A DNA stretch of 64,000 nucleotides from Utricularia gibba (taxonomy: Eukaryota; Streptophyta; Magnoliopsida; Lamiales; Lentibulariaceae), in contig CM007989.1 in the NCBI GenBank assembly GCA_002189035.1, positions 620,001 to 684,000 on the forward strand, written 5' to 3'. The notes under the pieces were generated by a model. The model had not been told where the DNA came from and made no database searches. It saw nothing but the letters and a program-made list of their open reading frames with translations. Made by a program: the position numbers and the translations under genes. Numbering within the stretch: position 1 is the stretch's first letter; every line of letters begins with the position of its first letter. Shown here one piece after another: positions 12,914 through 23,887 of the stretch.

Positions 12914-13542
12914 ATGGCTACGCTCCCCGTCTCTAACCCTCAATCGGAATCCCAGCCGCCGATCGCGTCTCCGGCATTCCGAAGTTTCATCTCCCGCCTA
13001 AGCTCCACCATCCGCCACGCCCTGTCCCAGCGACGCCCTTGGACGGAGCTCATAGATCGCTCTGCCTTCGCCCGCCCCGACAACCTAGGGGAGGCCGCAT
13101 CGCGAATTCGCAAGAATTTCTCTTATTTCCGCGTCAACTACTTCGCGGTGATTGCGCTCTCCGTCGGCCTATCCCTCCTCTCTCATCCGGTCTCCCTCCT
13201 CGTTCTGCTGACTCTCCTCGCCGCGTGGATCTTTCTCTACGCATTCCGTCCTCCGATCAGCCTCTCGTAATCGGAGGACGCACGTTTTCGGATAGGGAGA
13301 TGCTGGGGATTCTCGTTGTTTCGACCATCGTTGTAGTTTTCCTCACCAGCATTGGATCTCTGGTGATCTCTGCCTTGCTTGTCGGTCTCGCCGTTGTCTG
13401 CGCCCATGGAGCCTTCCGTATGCCGGAAGATCTGTTTTTGGATGATCAAGAACCTGCCAATTCAAGCTTCCTGTCGTTCCTTGGGGGTGCCGCTTCCACC
13501 GCCGCAGCTGCTGCTGCACCCGCCGTGGTCACACGCGTCTAA
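12914..13542 (+). CDS. PRA1: PRA1 family protein (prenylated Rab acceptor), frame broken by one base
   Basis: Intronless like plant PRA1 genes. The N-terminal half reads in one frame from the ATG at 12914 (SAFRSF-like start, RRPWTELIDRSAFARP, SYFRVNYFAVIAL). It then hits a stop at 13268-13270. The C-terminal half continues perfectly in the next frame (SSDQPLVIGGRTFSDRE, two more membrane segments, FRMPEDLFLDDQEP, Ala-rich tail) to 13542. One extra base near 13250-13251 (a CC run in CGTCC|TCCGAT) would restore a single protein of about 209 aa with four membrane segments in two hairpins. PRA1 proteins sit in ER/Golgi membranes and interact with Rab GTPases. Because both halves are intact and conserved, an assembly error or a very recent mutation is more likely than an old pseudogene. 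Confidence 0.85.
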
Positions 13543-15412
13543 ACCCCAGTGAGATCTGAATAGCCAGGGTACCAATTCTAAGGTTCTGCATCTGTCTAGG
13601 GTTTTCATTCTCATTGAACTTTTGAGATTACCCCTCAATAGCATTGTTGTTCAGAATATTGTTGTTTCCTTTCGTGTTCTTGTCATATATGTTTTTTTGC
13701 ATTTGTCAAGATTCATGATTCATATACTTCCGCTGCAATCTCCCAATTTGGTTCATGTAAGAGATTCAAGATCCAGTCTTCATATGATCTGTAATTTTTA
13801 CTAAGTTGAGGGTGCCAAGTTCAATACCGTCCCTTGAAACATTTGGGGAACTCAAGCGCACAAATGGATGCTGATCTGATTGAAATGGCTGCTATCACTG
13901 CCCTATACATCGGCTACACTTCCTCCTGATAAAGGTCATACTTATGCTCTTTACCTTTAAGCCTCTCGTTTCCCTATGTTCATGGTTTCTGAAGCATCAG
14001 TCCAAGTTAAGATTATGAATGAATGGGTATGATACTTGTTAGCTTTTCTATCTTTTCCATTCGCACCACGGACATCCCTGCAAGCATGCTGTGAGTCTTG
14101 GATAGTTAGGTTGTGGGTTTCTGTCCTGTATTATGCAATTTGACACTATGATGGACCAAAGAACGCTTTGTTCTTGGACAGCCAAGTTCTCCTTAGATTC
14201 TGGATGATCGGTTGGCTTTACCAGGGGCCGTACTCCGAACCCCTTGTGTATTCAATACCCATGATCTTGTTTCTATCTGTTGCCAAGGAATTGATTGCGC
14301 CCCTACAGAATGTGGAACTCAATTCCCTTGTCAATGGGATGAGGGTCCCTTGCTGTCATCGCGTAGGCTCCTTGAAAGCCATGTAGGAGAGATGCGGCTT
14401 GAGGAAAGTAAAAGCACTGACCGACTGTTTAGGCTTAGACACGAATGGGCCACGGGGCAGCAATCCACTAGGAGAAAAGAAAACGGGGAAAAGTGGAATG
14501 GTGGGCACCTTTTTCCCGTGAAACAAAGTAATTGTTTGGGAACGAATAAACTGGTGTAAAAGACGACAGGTATTTTCCGCATGTGTTGCTTGGAAGTATT
14601 CGTTTTTTATATCATATTGCTTTCCGCAGTGGGGAGCGCGACTAACAAAAGCAGGGAGGGGATGGTAAGTGATTGGGAATTCTTCCCACAATGTTTAAAC
14701 CGTTCATTTTTCTGCATTTTAATTATTTTGGACTATGAATATTCATGATAGAAATTAGATTAAATTTAACAAAAATACAATAGAAGCAATTTCAAAAGTG
14801 ATTTAAATTATTGATTCCGAGCAATCAAGTTTCAAAAAATTTCTTGAGCCTCAAAACCGAAATTTGGATAGAATTTCGAACTAAATTGAAAATCCAAAAT
14901 TTCTGAAAATTTTTCGAAATTTTCAGCGCGCGTCAATCAGGTGGACTCGGGGTATAGAACGCATGGCGTGCAAGCTAATACCTTGTGTTTTTTCAGTGGA
15001 TTCAGATGTTCAAAATGACTACGGCAGCCCTCTGGACGACGATGCGTTTTCTCCATGGTTTTATTCGAGGTGCGTTTTGTTGGCATGCACATGGTGGTTT
15101 TCGTGGGGCAGAAAGTGATATTTTCAAGACAAAAGTAGAATATGATGTGAAATGATGGATGCCCCAATTTTTGACGTCAAACAAAAATAAAAAACCTGAA
15201 CTGGGAGCATTTGATGACAGCGGAACTAGTAGCAACACGAAAGATAGGCACACCAAGCAAGCACCAGATGGTACCCAAAACGGCATCGTTTGGGCCACCC
15301 TCCACAACACAGACGAGCACCACACACAGGAACCCCCGCTTTATTCTATTTTATGATAATTCTAAAGTAGCAGGGAATTAGATATTGAGGATCCGAAGCC
15401 AATCTGAAGCTT
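13543..15412. other. Intergenic, no gene recognised
   Basis: Starts with the PRA1 3' UTR (to about 13800). After that it holds only scattered short ORFs without family features and an AT-rich stretch at 14690-14930. Nothing coding, repetitive or RNA-like was recognised. Confidence 0.4.
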
Positions 15413-15890
15413 CTAGATGGCGAGGACCACCCCGGGAACGGATTTCCCGACCCGACCCGGAAGGCTGCTCTCCCAAACGGAGGGGCAGTGCAGCGGCGAG
15501 ATCGCGCAATCGGAACTGCTAGCGTCGCCGATACGCGTGACGGTGAGGGATGTGTTGAAGTACTCCCTCACCTGAGTGATTATCCCATCCGTTGCGGTCC
15601 AGGCGTGAACCCAGGCGATGGAGCGCGGCTTATCGAATCCTTCGGCGAGGACGACGTTGCCGACGGCGGAGATGCTGTGAGGCACGAATCGGAAAGACGT
15701 TTCCTGATCTCCGGTGAGAATGCGCATCAAAAACTGGTGCGACGGGGGACCATGGAACCACCACTCGAGATCCGGAGCAATAATCTTCTGGATCGTCTCC
15801 GCGTCGCGGCTGTTCAGAGCTTCGTACACGGCGGCCACCACCGCTTTGCTGGCTTCCTCCAGCGCTTCCTGATCGATAGCCAGTTCCTGA
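15413..15890 (-). CDS. Wound-induced protein 1 / SAG20-like (NTF2-like fold)
   Basis: The C-terminal part reads HAWTATDGIITQVREYFNTS, APLHCPSVWESSLP-like and VGKSVPGVVLAI to the stop at 15413. This is the hallmark of the plant WUN1/SAG20 family, small NTF2-like proteins induced by wounding and senescence, with no known enzymatic role. The conserved N-terminal region (VVAAVYEALNSRD, APDLEWWFHGPPSHQFLMR) is in the same frame and reaches back to a possible acceptor (CCGTCAG|GAACTGG) near 15890. No in-frame ATG exists upstream of MRILTG at 15727, which is also where the classic potato WUN1 starts. The true start is therefore unresolved: 105 aa from 15727, or longer through an unseen upstream exon or a non-AUG codon. 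A TATATAA box lies at 15983-15989 on this strand. Confidence 0.8.
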
Positions 15891-15982
15891 CGGCGGAAAA
15901 GATGAAAACACCGGATAACGGCAAAAGGGACCGAAGGGAACAGGATGAGATACCTAATTCAATCGGCGCTGTGGGGGCCCGG

Positions 15983-15989
15983 TTATATA
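15983..15989 (-). promoter_or_regulatory. TATA box of the WUN1/SAG20-like gene
   Basis: TATATAA on the minus strand, about 95 bp before the first conserved codons and 256 bp before the first in-frame ATG. It is followed by a plausible initiator region near 15955. The position suits a stress-inducible TATA promoter. Confidence 0.5.
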
Positions 15990-16269
15990 GAACGGGGAAG
16001 GGCAGTCTCGTACCTATTCCGAGGTTCCCAAGGGTAAAATGGGGAATATACCCATCCGCAACACACGTCGCCGTCTCATTCCAGCTGTTGACGCTGCTCT
16101 TCACTGACCGACCACCCGTTGAAAATTTCCGTTCCCGCCATTGGACACCCTCGCCGGCCACGGCGGCGCCAGCCGAGCAAGAACAGGCATATCTTAATTT
16201 CCATTGGGCACTTTCACGGCGGCGTTGCCCAACGGTGAACATGTGGATTTTAAAATCACCGTCTTAATA

Positions 16270-17039
16270 GACCGACTTTTCTAACGAGTAATAATATACA
16301 TGCATGCTTCGTTTTACGAACTAAATATTATATAAAAATTAATTTATTTACGTCATATTTAACTACAAATAAATTAAATTGTTTAAGATAAAACCAAAGT
16401 TGCAAACTAGGAAAAGTCTTCATTGTATATTTTAGGAATTCCTTTATCAATTAAAAGACATAATATGAAAATAATATATTTCTAATAAGAAACAAAAGGT
16501 GGCAACCAGCGGTTTTCGTGGCAGCTGGCAACTGAAAGGATTGGGCCCACCATTTCACCTGGGCTGATGCACAACCACGAAAGTCCGAAAACACAGAGCC
16601 ATGGTTTTTTCTATTGCTCTCAAATAGAAGATTTAGTTATTTTTTTATGGATGTAATTATTAAATGATATTAAATAATACATATTAATAATTACATCAGC
16701 ACACCGATTTATTAAAGATTATCATTTAATATCCCTTCATTTTATTCTATTTTTTATTAGTATTTTTATCTTTCATTCTTTTTTATTTATATTCAATAAT
16801 AATAATAATATAATTATTTTTTTATATACATAAAAATTATAATTGATCAATTAATACACTAATGCATGAATATTCGAGACAACAAAGAGTAGGATATGAA
16901 GAGGAGGAAGTCTAGTAATGAAAATCACAAGGAAATTCTAGACATGAACGATGCAAGGGGAAAAGAATAGCCAGCCACAAGAAGCAAAAGTAAAGCATCG
17001 TGAGACTCACAGTGGCTGCAGCAGTTGAGAAGATGTGGC
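16270..17039. other. AT-rich intergenic region
   Basis: Very AT-rich sequence with short direct TTATTA/ATAATA repeats (16680-16860). It ends in the alpha-SNAP 3' UTR. No gene was recognised. Confidence 0.45.
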
Positions 17040-19153
17040 TCAAGTCAGATCATCCTCCTCCATCTCCTTGGCTTTGAGTGCTTCTTTCACTCTCAGGAGA
17101 AGTGTAGTCCTCCAAGCATCCTACAACCAGGCGTAATGGTAAGAATGCGCTTGACTAAGTAGCATTGGGAGATGAATGAGAGAGCTGTGCAATTCCATGA
17201 GGGGGTACCAAGTGCGTCATGCTATCGTATTCTTTCACGGCGTCTGTGAATTTTGCAACGTCTTCCTCGTCAATTGCAGCTGCTATGTCCTGTGAGGATA
17301 ATGCATTTTAGCAAAAATATGCACGGGATATGCAAAGTTGAATTCATAAGAACACTTTGCATCCAAACTGAAGATAATATGACTTTCTAAACCGAAGCTT
17401 TCCTTAACAGCCCTTCAGACTTATATTTCTGATCTAGGACAAAATCTATTGCACAGTAGAACCGTAGAATTTCGACATACCGACAGCATTTTGAATTCAC
17501 GTGTACCGGAAAATGTGGGATCCAACTCCTGCAGATGAGGAACAGCACGTTTCACTGATAGGGTGACAGATTTATGTAGAGAAACTGCTTCTTAGTATTG
17601 AGAAATACCTGGTATCTCTCTAATGCATTAGATATTGCAACGTAATCATCTTTACAAAGCTGGCAGATTCCGGCATTAAGAAGGTGCCCTTTAACGCCAT
17701 ATTTCAGTAAGTTGTTATTGAGGGACTGTCGAGCTATGTCTTCAAAGATGTCAATAGACTTTTGATACCTGAGGGACAAAGGAAAAACGTCACCCAAAAA
17801 ATAAAAGCACATCCAACAGGCCTCATTTCATCAACGCATGAATGTGCGAGAGGTTGAAAGAACTAACTGTTGCAGTTGAGCCGCAAACTGTGCAACTTTT
17901 TGTCTGCACTGATTTGCAGTTGTTGTCACTTCTTCACTTTGGAACAGATCAGCAGCTTTCTCATAGTACTCAAGAGCTTGATCCAGTTTCTGTTCCTGCT
18001 CGTATAGTTCTGCTATTTCCTGCAAAGAGAATAATTAGGAAAACAAAATTGCTTTATTAATTGAGTCTAAAACCCATCTTCTTTGTAGATCAAAACACAG
18101 CATCCTGATTGAGAATCCTTTGCATGTACAGTTTTAAATGTAAGTATTGTTTTATAACCCGGATGAGTCAATGAACAACTATGCAGTTGAACAAATTCAC
18201 GATTGGAAAAAACCAAATTTGGAGTATAAAAAATTAAAGACACTTATTCCTGATCCTTTTACCTTGTAATACCTAGCCGCCATGTTAAGCCTTCCAATGT
18301 CCATAAAAATATTCACACATTGCTCAAGGCATGATATGGCCTCTGGAAAGTAACGTAGGTTAATCAATACGTGCACCTCAACTCCTTTACTCTTGAAGAG
18401 CGACAACAACTGCTAAAACAAAAACCATGGTTCTTGGAACATGGGAAAATGTTTTTAAAAAAGGTTTCTACCACTGTATTTTTGGTTCCAAAACTGAAAA
18501 ACACTGGATAAAAACAGGAAATAGTGAGAAGGAAGCCTGGAAATGATACCTTTGACGTTGATCTTTTTATAGCAATGTGCTGCATCAGCATATGCACTCG
18601 CAGCCTCGTGCTTACTCTCCATCTGGAGCCAAAATAAATGGTCAAGTCCCAAGACTTCATATCAAGCAAGTAGTACACCAAGAATTCTTACCTTAAAATG
18701 ACAATTAGCCAACTTAACATACGCTGATCCAGCCTGATCCCCTGGTAAACCAATCGAAGTATTAATTACTGGTCAGTCTAAAACGAAAACTCACAAAACA
18801 AAACGATGGCTATTAACTTCGAGGCTTTTTAATAACTAGATTCATATGCCTGCAGAGTGACTACAAAAAGATCGCGCACCTGTTCAGAACGCGATCATGA
18901 AAGAATTAAGAGCATCAACAACACAATCAAAGAAAACCCAAAAAGCACGATCATCGGCCTCATTTTATCATAGAATGAAAAATAATCAGGTCAATAAGGG
19001 CGACTTACATGATTTCCCGAGCTTGAAAGAATTGGCAGCTTTATCGAGCAAATCAGCGGCGTCTTCGTACTTGGAACCGAAGATACCCCAGCCACTGAGC
19101 TTCTTCTCAGCTTTCTTCTCGAAATCTTGGCCTCTCGCCACATGATCACCCAT
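17040..19153 (-). CDS. ASNAP: Alpha-soluble NSF attachment protein
   Basis: Nine exons give 289 aa, exactly the family length: 19153-19009, 18741-18692, 18622-18550, 18342-18263, 18019-17868, 17768-17609, 17528-17481, 17289-17209, 17120-17040. The protein begins [19 protein letters not shown] and contains [15 protein letters not shown]. It continues with TPR-like helical pairs ([38 protein letters not shown]). It ends with the acidic-Leu tail KEMEEDDLT, which in alpha-SNAP stimulates NSF ATPase. It recruits NSF to SNARE complexes for disassembly after membrane fusion, in the cytosol and on endomembranes. There is no sign of damage. The promoter, shared with the divergent sororin-like gene, carries site II elements near 19320-19420. 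Confidence 0.96.
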
Positions 19154-19661
19154 CGCCACAGCACCTTCTTACTCAATTTGCTTCGATGTGAAGGAAAAAC
19201 GCCGAGAAAAATTCAGACGGCTTGGCGGATTGTGAAAAGGTCCTAAGGACTACTGATTTTGCTATCGCCACTCCGTGGACGCACTTTGGTTAGTCTTCGG
19301 GTTTAGAACAGACATCGAATGGGCCTGAGCTCGTTACGGCCCAACAATATTGGAAACATGCTAATCGGGATATTGTACTGCTGGCCTTGTGCTCAAGAAA
19401 ATATGGGCCTGGGCCTTGGATTGTGCGTGTGCCACGTGGTAAAGAAAACCAGCGTCCAGTACACGAATAACACGCCCCTGCTTAGCACCGACCTTCACGT
19501 GGATCTTCCATTTCCCGCCTCCCGCCTTCCGGCGGACCGTTGTGAGTGAGACTGTATTTCAACTCATTGATTTGCGAGGGATCACACTTGAATACATAGT
19601 TTTGATTTTGAATGCATTCTTCCTGCTTCTTCAGAGTTCACCTAAATGTGACTGAGAGATC
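19154..19661. promoter_or_regulatory. Bidirectional promoter alpha-SNAP / sororin-like
   Basis: About 0.5 kb between divergent ATGs. TGGGCC at 19320-19325, GGCCCA at 19338-19343 and TGGGCCTGGGCC at about 19404-19415 form a cluster of site II elements. A CACGTG-like ACGTGG string occurs near 19434. Confidence 0.5.
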
Positions 19662-21670
19662 ATGGAGGATTTGAAGAGGAAATCCTTGTCAGATATCACC
19701 AATCGTTTCAATCTGAGGCCCATTTCCGAACTCCGCAAGCTCGTAGCCTCCACATCGAAAAAACCTGCTACATCCTCTAGGCCTGGAAATTTGATTCCCC
19801 AGACGAATTCCATTTCAACGAGACAAAAACGATGTTCCCAGGTGTCGAGTACAAGTATTGGGTCGTCCGATGTTGGAAGAACGAGAAACCCAGGAATCGC
19901 ACCACTTCATGCTCACCCTGGTACGTTAGTAATTCACTGAGTCGGGCCTTGATGTTAACCGTTCGCTTACCATTATACTGTCATATTACATTTGCGTTTT
20001 GTTGTCCCAATAATTATGGTTGTTCTAGGGATTTTATGCTCTTCGGGTGCCGTCCCTGTGAAACTGTGTGTGCATTTGGAGTTTTGCCTTGGTTTCTCTG
20101 ATTTTAAACTAGTTTTGCTCATTTTATTTTGTCTTGAGTATGCATTGTGATACCTGTGACGTACATCTTATCTGAATTGAAGTGTGTTATGTAGAATTCA
20201 GTGGCCCGGATTTATCCCACATTAGATCTTTAATGAATCCACGTTTGGAGTTATGTATGGAGGGCTACTCGCTTGTGCGAGATGCATTCGATTTTTTTCG
20301 CTGCCTGGTGCACCTTGAACTTTCCTTACTGAAACAGAGAGGTGTTTAAATTTTCTGTGAGTTTTTTTTTATGAGTTATAGAATTTTGTGTAAAGTGTAC
20401 TTTTATGGATCCAACTTTTGAGAAATACATAGGTTCTGCGGGGAGCAAAAGTCCTGGATGCATCACAGGGAACTCAAGTGAGAAATCTCAGGAAGGAAGA
20501 GAAAGTGATGTTTTTGTTGTTGGTCCGCAGCCATCCGAGAGGAGGAAAGACAAAGGAAAGTTACTGCAGCATCATTTGTTTCATCATCTGTTGGGAAAAT
20601 CAAGCCTAATCAGGTTGAAAAATTAATTGCTCATTGTTCCAGTGAGAGAAAAAATGTGAAACATAAGGACATTCATGGTCGCTTAAGTGATCGTGAGCAG
20701 ACTGCAATTTCATCTACAAGCGCTGAAAAAGGAAGTAGTGTTGATTTGTCTAGTTCTGAGGCAACAAGAGTTTCTAGAAAATACCCTATCAATCTGTCTA
20801 GCTGTTCTTCTGGAAAAGTGAGTGGTAGGAAAAATGAGGCTCCTAAGTCATGTAATTTTTCGATGTTAGAAACCAAGGACATGGGAACACAATCCTTGTG
20901 TTCTATCTCTTGTCATGAGAATACAATGCGGATTCTCCAGCCTTCAAACGAAGCTGTGACAAAAAAACTTGATTCCACATCTGATGCTTTGACTGTCATG
21001 GGAAGAAAAGCCGAAAAGAGGAAGAAGAATAACAGTGCCTTGTTGTCCTTCAGCTGCCCTCCTGCAATGACCAAATCTAAAACGTAACTTGATTACTCTA
21101 TGATATTTCTTGTCAGTTCACAAATGCCAGCGAAGAATGCAATGTTTCACGTTAGCTGGCGTGTAGCTTGATATGTCTTCTTCAGCATTAATGCTCCCCG
21201 GTTTCCAATTTCATGCTAACTGGTATTTTTTTATTGGCTTTTGTGTTTCAGGAAAGATGTCACTGAATCCAAAACTGCGCCACCAAAAGCCAAAAAGGTG
21301 TTCGATTTATGGAGTTCACATGGCATGACCTTCTGTTTTTTTATCGTGATTTTTATGACTTAGAATTTCCTTAAAAGATCAAAAGGACACGAACTGTTGA
21401 TACAAGCTGTTTGAACCTATAAAACTAAGTCCTTGAAAGACCTGTATTGTATTTTTTAGTTTCTTAAAACTTGTCTTGTGTGCTTGCCAATTAAGAGTCG
21501 TCCCAGCCAACTCAGATTTTCTTGTTTGATCATGTTGACTTCGGTATGAACCTTTGCAGATGAGAGTCTCCCCAGTATTACCTCGAGATGCTTTTGAAAA
21601 GGAGATTGCATACTTCAAAGAATTGGATGCAGAAGAACTGGTAATAGAGGAAGTTTCCTCGGATGAATAA
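19662..21670 (+). CDS. Sororin-like cohesin regulator candidate, frame broken by one base
   Basis: Inferred exons are 19662-19920, 20382-21083, 21252-21297 and 21560-21670. All junctions agree in phase if one base is missing in exon 2. The N-terminus reads RKSLSDITNRFNLRP; a long Ser-rich middle follows. The C-terminus reads PRDAFEKEIAYFKELDAEEL followed by an acidic end. This short conserved C-terminal block after a (R/K)KPLSDITN-type start matches what I know of plant sororin (At3g56250 type), a protein that protects cohesin from WAPL. The assignment is from motif memory only. In exon 2 the frame MDPTFEKYIGSAG...KDKGK must switch by one base at about 20545-20562 (GGAAAG|TTACT) to continue as VTAASFVSSSVGK. 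An alternative is a 53-nt intron (A|GTGAGA to CCGCAG) before 20532. Confidence 0.55.
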
Positions 21671-22516
21671 GATTAGGATTGTACAGAAAATAATCATAGG
21701 GAAGAAAATGGCCTCTTAGGAGTCTTTTGTAATCAGTTCCACTTTGTCAGTGTTGACTCTTATGCTGCCTACTAATGCAAATTTTATGCATTTTGCAAAA
21801 GAACAGTGCCAATTTTGTTATAAAGGAAATTTGGTGCGGATTTAGCAAAAGAATTGCACTGTATTATTTTCATGGATATGCATTCAACAGGAAGAAAGCG
21901 ACTGATTTTATCAGGCGAAGAAACAAGGTCACTATGAGGAATGTACCTTTTCAAGCGTGGCCTTTGTGCTAACCTTCTACGGGGACAGGAATAAATGAGG
22001 AGGGACCCCTTCGCATGTTGAAGGTCTAAGTACTCTATGGACCTTTTTCTTTAGCAAATTCATTGCTGCTTCAGCTGGCATTTTAACATACTCCATTCAC
22101 ATTTGACTGCGGTTAGTAGTTATTGATGTTTATGTTCGTATTGTATGCTTGCACCTTGACAGACTCATCATGAAATTCGAGAAAACATGTGACATGAGGT
22201 TCCTGCTACAAGTGCTTCTTATGGTCTCCTTTGGTTAGCCCTAGTGTTCGCATGCTGGTGTCAGATTCGAGCTTGATTAACTTTTCATCCTAGATTTTCA
22301 TCGTGATTAGTTGGATTCTACAGTTGAAATGGTGCATGCTTTTTCCTGGTTGTTCCTTTCGGTTGGCCCAGAATTTCTGGTACCCCTATGGGTGGATGGT
22401 CACTGCCTCCCATGAAATCACATCAAGGGACCCTGAAAATTTTCTTCGTTTCCAGACACTTAAAACACCATCTCAAATTCTTCTCACTGTGCTCCAGCTA
22501 CTGAGATTTGGAAATC
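21671..22516. other. Intergenic / leader region, nothing recognised
   Basis: Holds the 3' UTR of the sororin-like gene and the upstream region of the next plus-strand gene. Short ORFs at 21775 and 22303 have no recognisable features. Confidence 0.35.
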
Positions 22517-23557
22517 ATGGCAACCAACCATTCTGATTCCTCCTCCGGCATTCTGGAGAATCCCATCGATAAGCTGACTGATATAGGCTCCAACATGCTT
22601 TATGTGCGTGTAGCTCGCAATGTGAGTCTTTTCTGCTTGCTACTGAGTTCTCTTGCTCTTTCATGCATATTTTATGGATACAACAGTTGCCTTCGAATGT
22701 CTTGTGTCTCTTTAAGTAAAACTGAAACTTGGTCACAGCAGCACCTGGCAGATGACTTCGATACTGTGAAACTGGTGGATCAGCTGGACAGAGATCTCAT
22801 CAGAAAAGAACAGGAAGCAGTCGACCTCTTGAAACAACTGAAAGCAACCAGGAAGATTGTTCAGGTGCTCAAAGCGGATAGTTCCATGGTTTCCGGATCC
22901 CTGCTACCAGAATTGATTCGAAACTGCAACAGAGCTTCACTTGCACTTACCCTGATCCGTGGACCAGTGGAATCCCTGAACAAAAACATGAGACAATGGG
23001 AACTTCATGAGAGGAGAATGAACTCCAACACATCATCCAAACCTGCTCTACTCTGGGATGTTGAAGAACAGCAGCTGCAAAGGATGAAGGATGCCACAAG
23101 ATACGAGTTCATGAAGGCAATGCGGGAGATGGAGATCACAAAAAACAGCATAATAATGGCAGAGATGCGGCTCAACGCAGCGAAGAGGATGGAAGAAGCC
23201 GTTAAAGCAGTTGAAGCTATTGCTGTAGCAGAAAGAAGGGGTTTCAGCAGTAAATCAGATGACCTTCTTTCCTGGAAATCCGATGCCCGGGTCGTCGACA
23301 AGAACGTGATCGAGCGACAAACCTCCGATGGAGACAAGACGATTCATATGCATCCCACCAAATTGAAGCACAGGAATCCGCCGAGACACCCGCCGCGTCG
23401 ACCGGCGATCTCCATCAGCGCGATTCTGAGCAGGAAGTTGACGACCCAATACGATCAAAAGTGTAGTGTTCATCAAAGCAACGGGCGAGGGGCTGTCGAG
23501 AAGCAGCAGGTGCCTCAAAAGAGGAACAAGACTACGGGCACCGTATTTAGGGAATAA
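22517..23557 (+). CDS. Coiled-coil protein of unknown function with a likely in-frame intron
   Basis: The ATG is at 22517 (MATNHSDSSSG). A typical intron, AAT|GTGAGT at 22622 to GGTCACAG at 22738 (117 nt, no in-frame stop), splits the gene. Splicing gives 307 aa. Retaining the intron would insert 39 residues containing a hydrophobic stretch (VSLFCLLLSSLALSCIFYG). The body is helical and charged: LVDQLDRDLIRKEQEAVDLL, then MKAMREMEITKNSIIMAEMR and MEEAVKAVEAIAVAERR, which predict coiled coil. A basic Pro/His-rich linker and the short motif AISISAILSRKL follow near the C-terminus. The end motif and coiled coil vaguely recall WEB/DUF827 proteins, but I do not assign it there. No catalytic motif was seen. 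Confidence 0.7.
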   Translation: MATNHSDSSSGILENPIDKLTDIGSNMLYVRVARNVSLFCLLLSSLALSCIFYGYNSCLRMSCVSLSKTETWSQQHLADDFDTVKLVDQLDRDLIRKEQEAVDLLKQLKATRKIVQVLKADSSMVSGSLLPELIRNCNRASLALTLIRGPVESLNKNMRQWELHERRMNSNTSSKPALLWDVEEQQLQRMKDATRYEFMKAMREMEITKNSIIMAEMRLNAAKRMEEAVKAVEAIAVAERRGFSSKSDDLLSWKSDARVVDKNVIERQTSDGDKTIHMHPTKLKHRNPPRHPPRRPAISISAILSRKLTTQYDQKCSVHQSNGRGAVEKQQVPQKRNKTTGTVFRE

Positions 23558-23735
23558 GTTACATGTGATAATTATTAATTAAATATTACGAAATTTGACG
23601 CTGCCTTGTCCATGTTATCTCCAATAAGAATTTATGGTTTTTTTTTTTTTTGAATTGATTCAATAATTTTTTAAAAAGTTATAAATATTATTAATATTGA
23701 GTTTTGTTTGCTCAATTTATATTATTAATATTAAT

Positions 23736-23762
23736 TGTTATATATATATATATGTATATATT
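23736..23762. repeat. TA microsatellite
   Basis: Alternating TA run interrupted by one TG, in the AT-rich gap before RPL21. Confidence 0.7.
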
Positions 23763-23780
23763 GCCTCTTATTTCCAAAAA

Positions 23781-23823
23781 TGGGCCCGAGGCGTGGCGTG
23801 AGGCCCATTAGTCTAAACCCTAA
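23781..23823 (+). promoter_or_regulatory. RPL21 promoter: two site II elements and a telo box
   Basis: TGGGCC at 23781-23786, GGCCCA at 23802-23807 and the telo box AAACCCTAA at 23815-23823 lie 65-107 bp before the RPL21 ATG. This arrangement is characteristic of plant ribosomal-protein promoters, where TCP factors and telo-box proteins coordinate expression in dividing cells. Confidence 0.75.
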
Positions 23824-23887
23824 CCCTTGTTCTCTATAAAGTTGGCCATATAGGATTCTTCTCGATACGTAGGAAGAGTGCAACGGG

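Noticed and set aside
14168-15356. Cluster of short ORFs on both strands
   Set aside because: No start context, splice structure or recognisable motif; likely intergenic noise.
15488-16267. 259-aa plus-strand ORF
   Set aside because: It is antisense to the conserved WUN1-like gene and its promoter; GC-rich sequence keeps it open by chance.
16660-16860. AT-rich repeats considered as a MITE
   Set aside because: No clear terminal inverted repeats with a target-site duplication could be identified by eye.
22622-22738. Transmembrane helix in the coiled-coil protein
   Set aside because: The hydrophobic stretch lies entirely inside a canonical intron; kept only as an intron-retention hypothesis.
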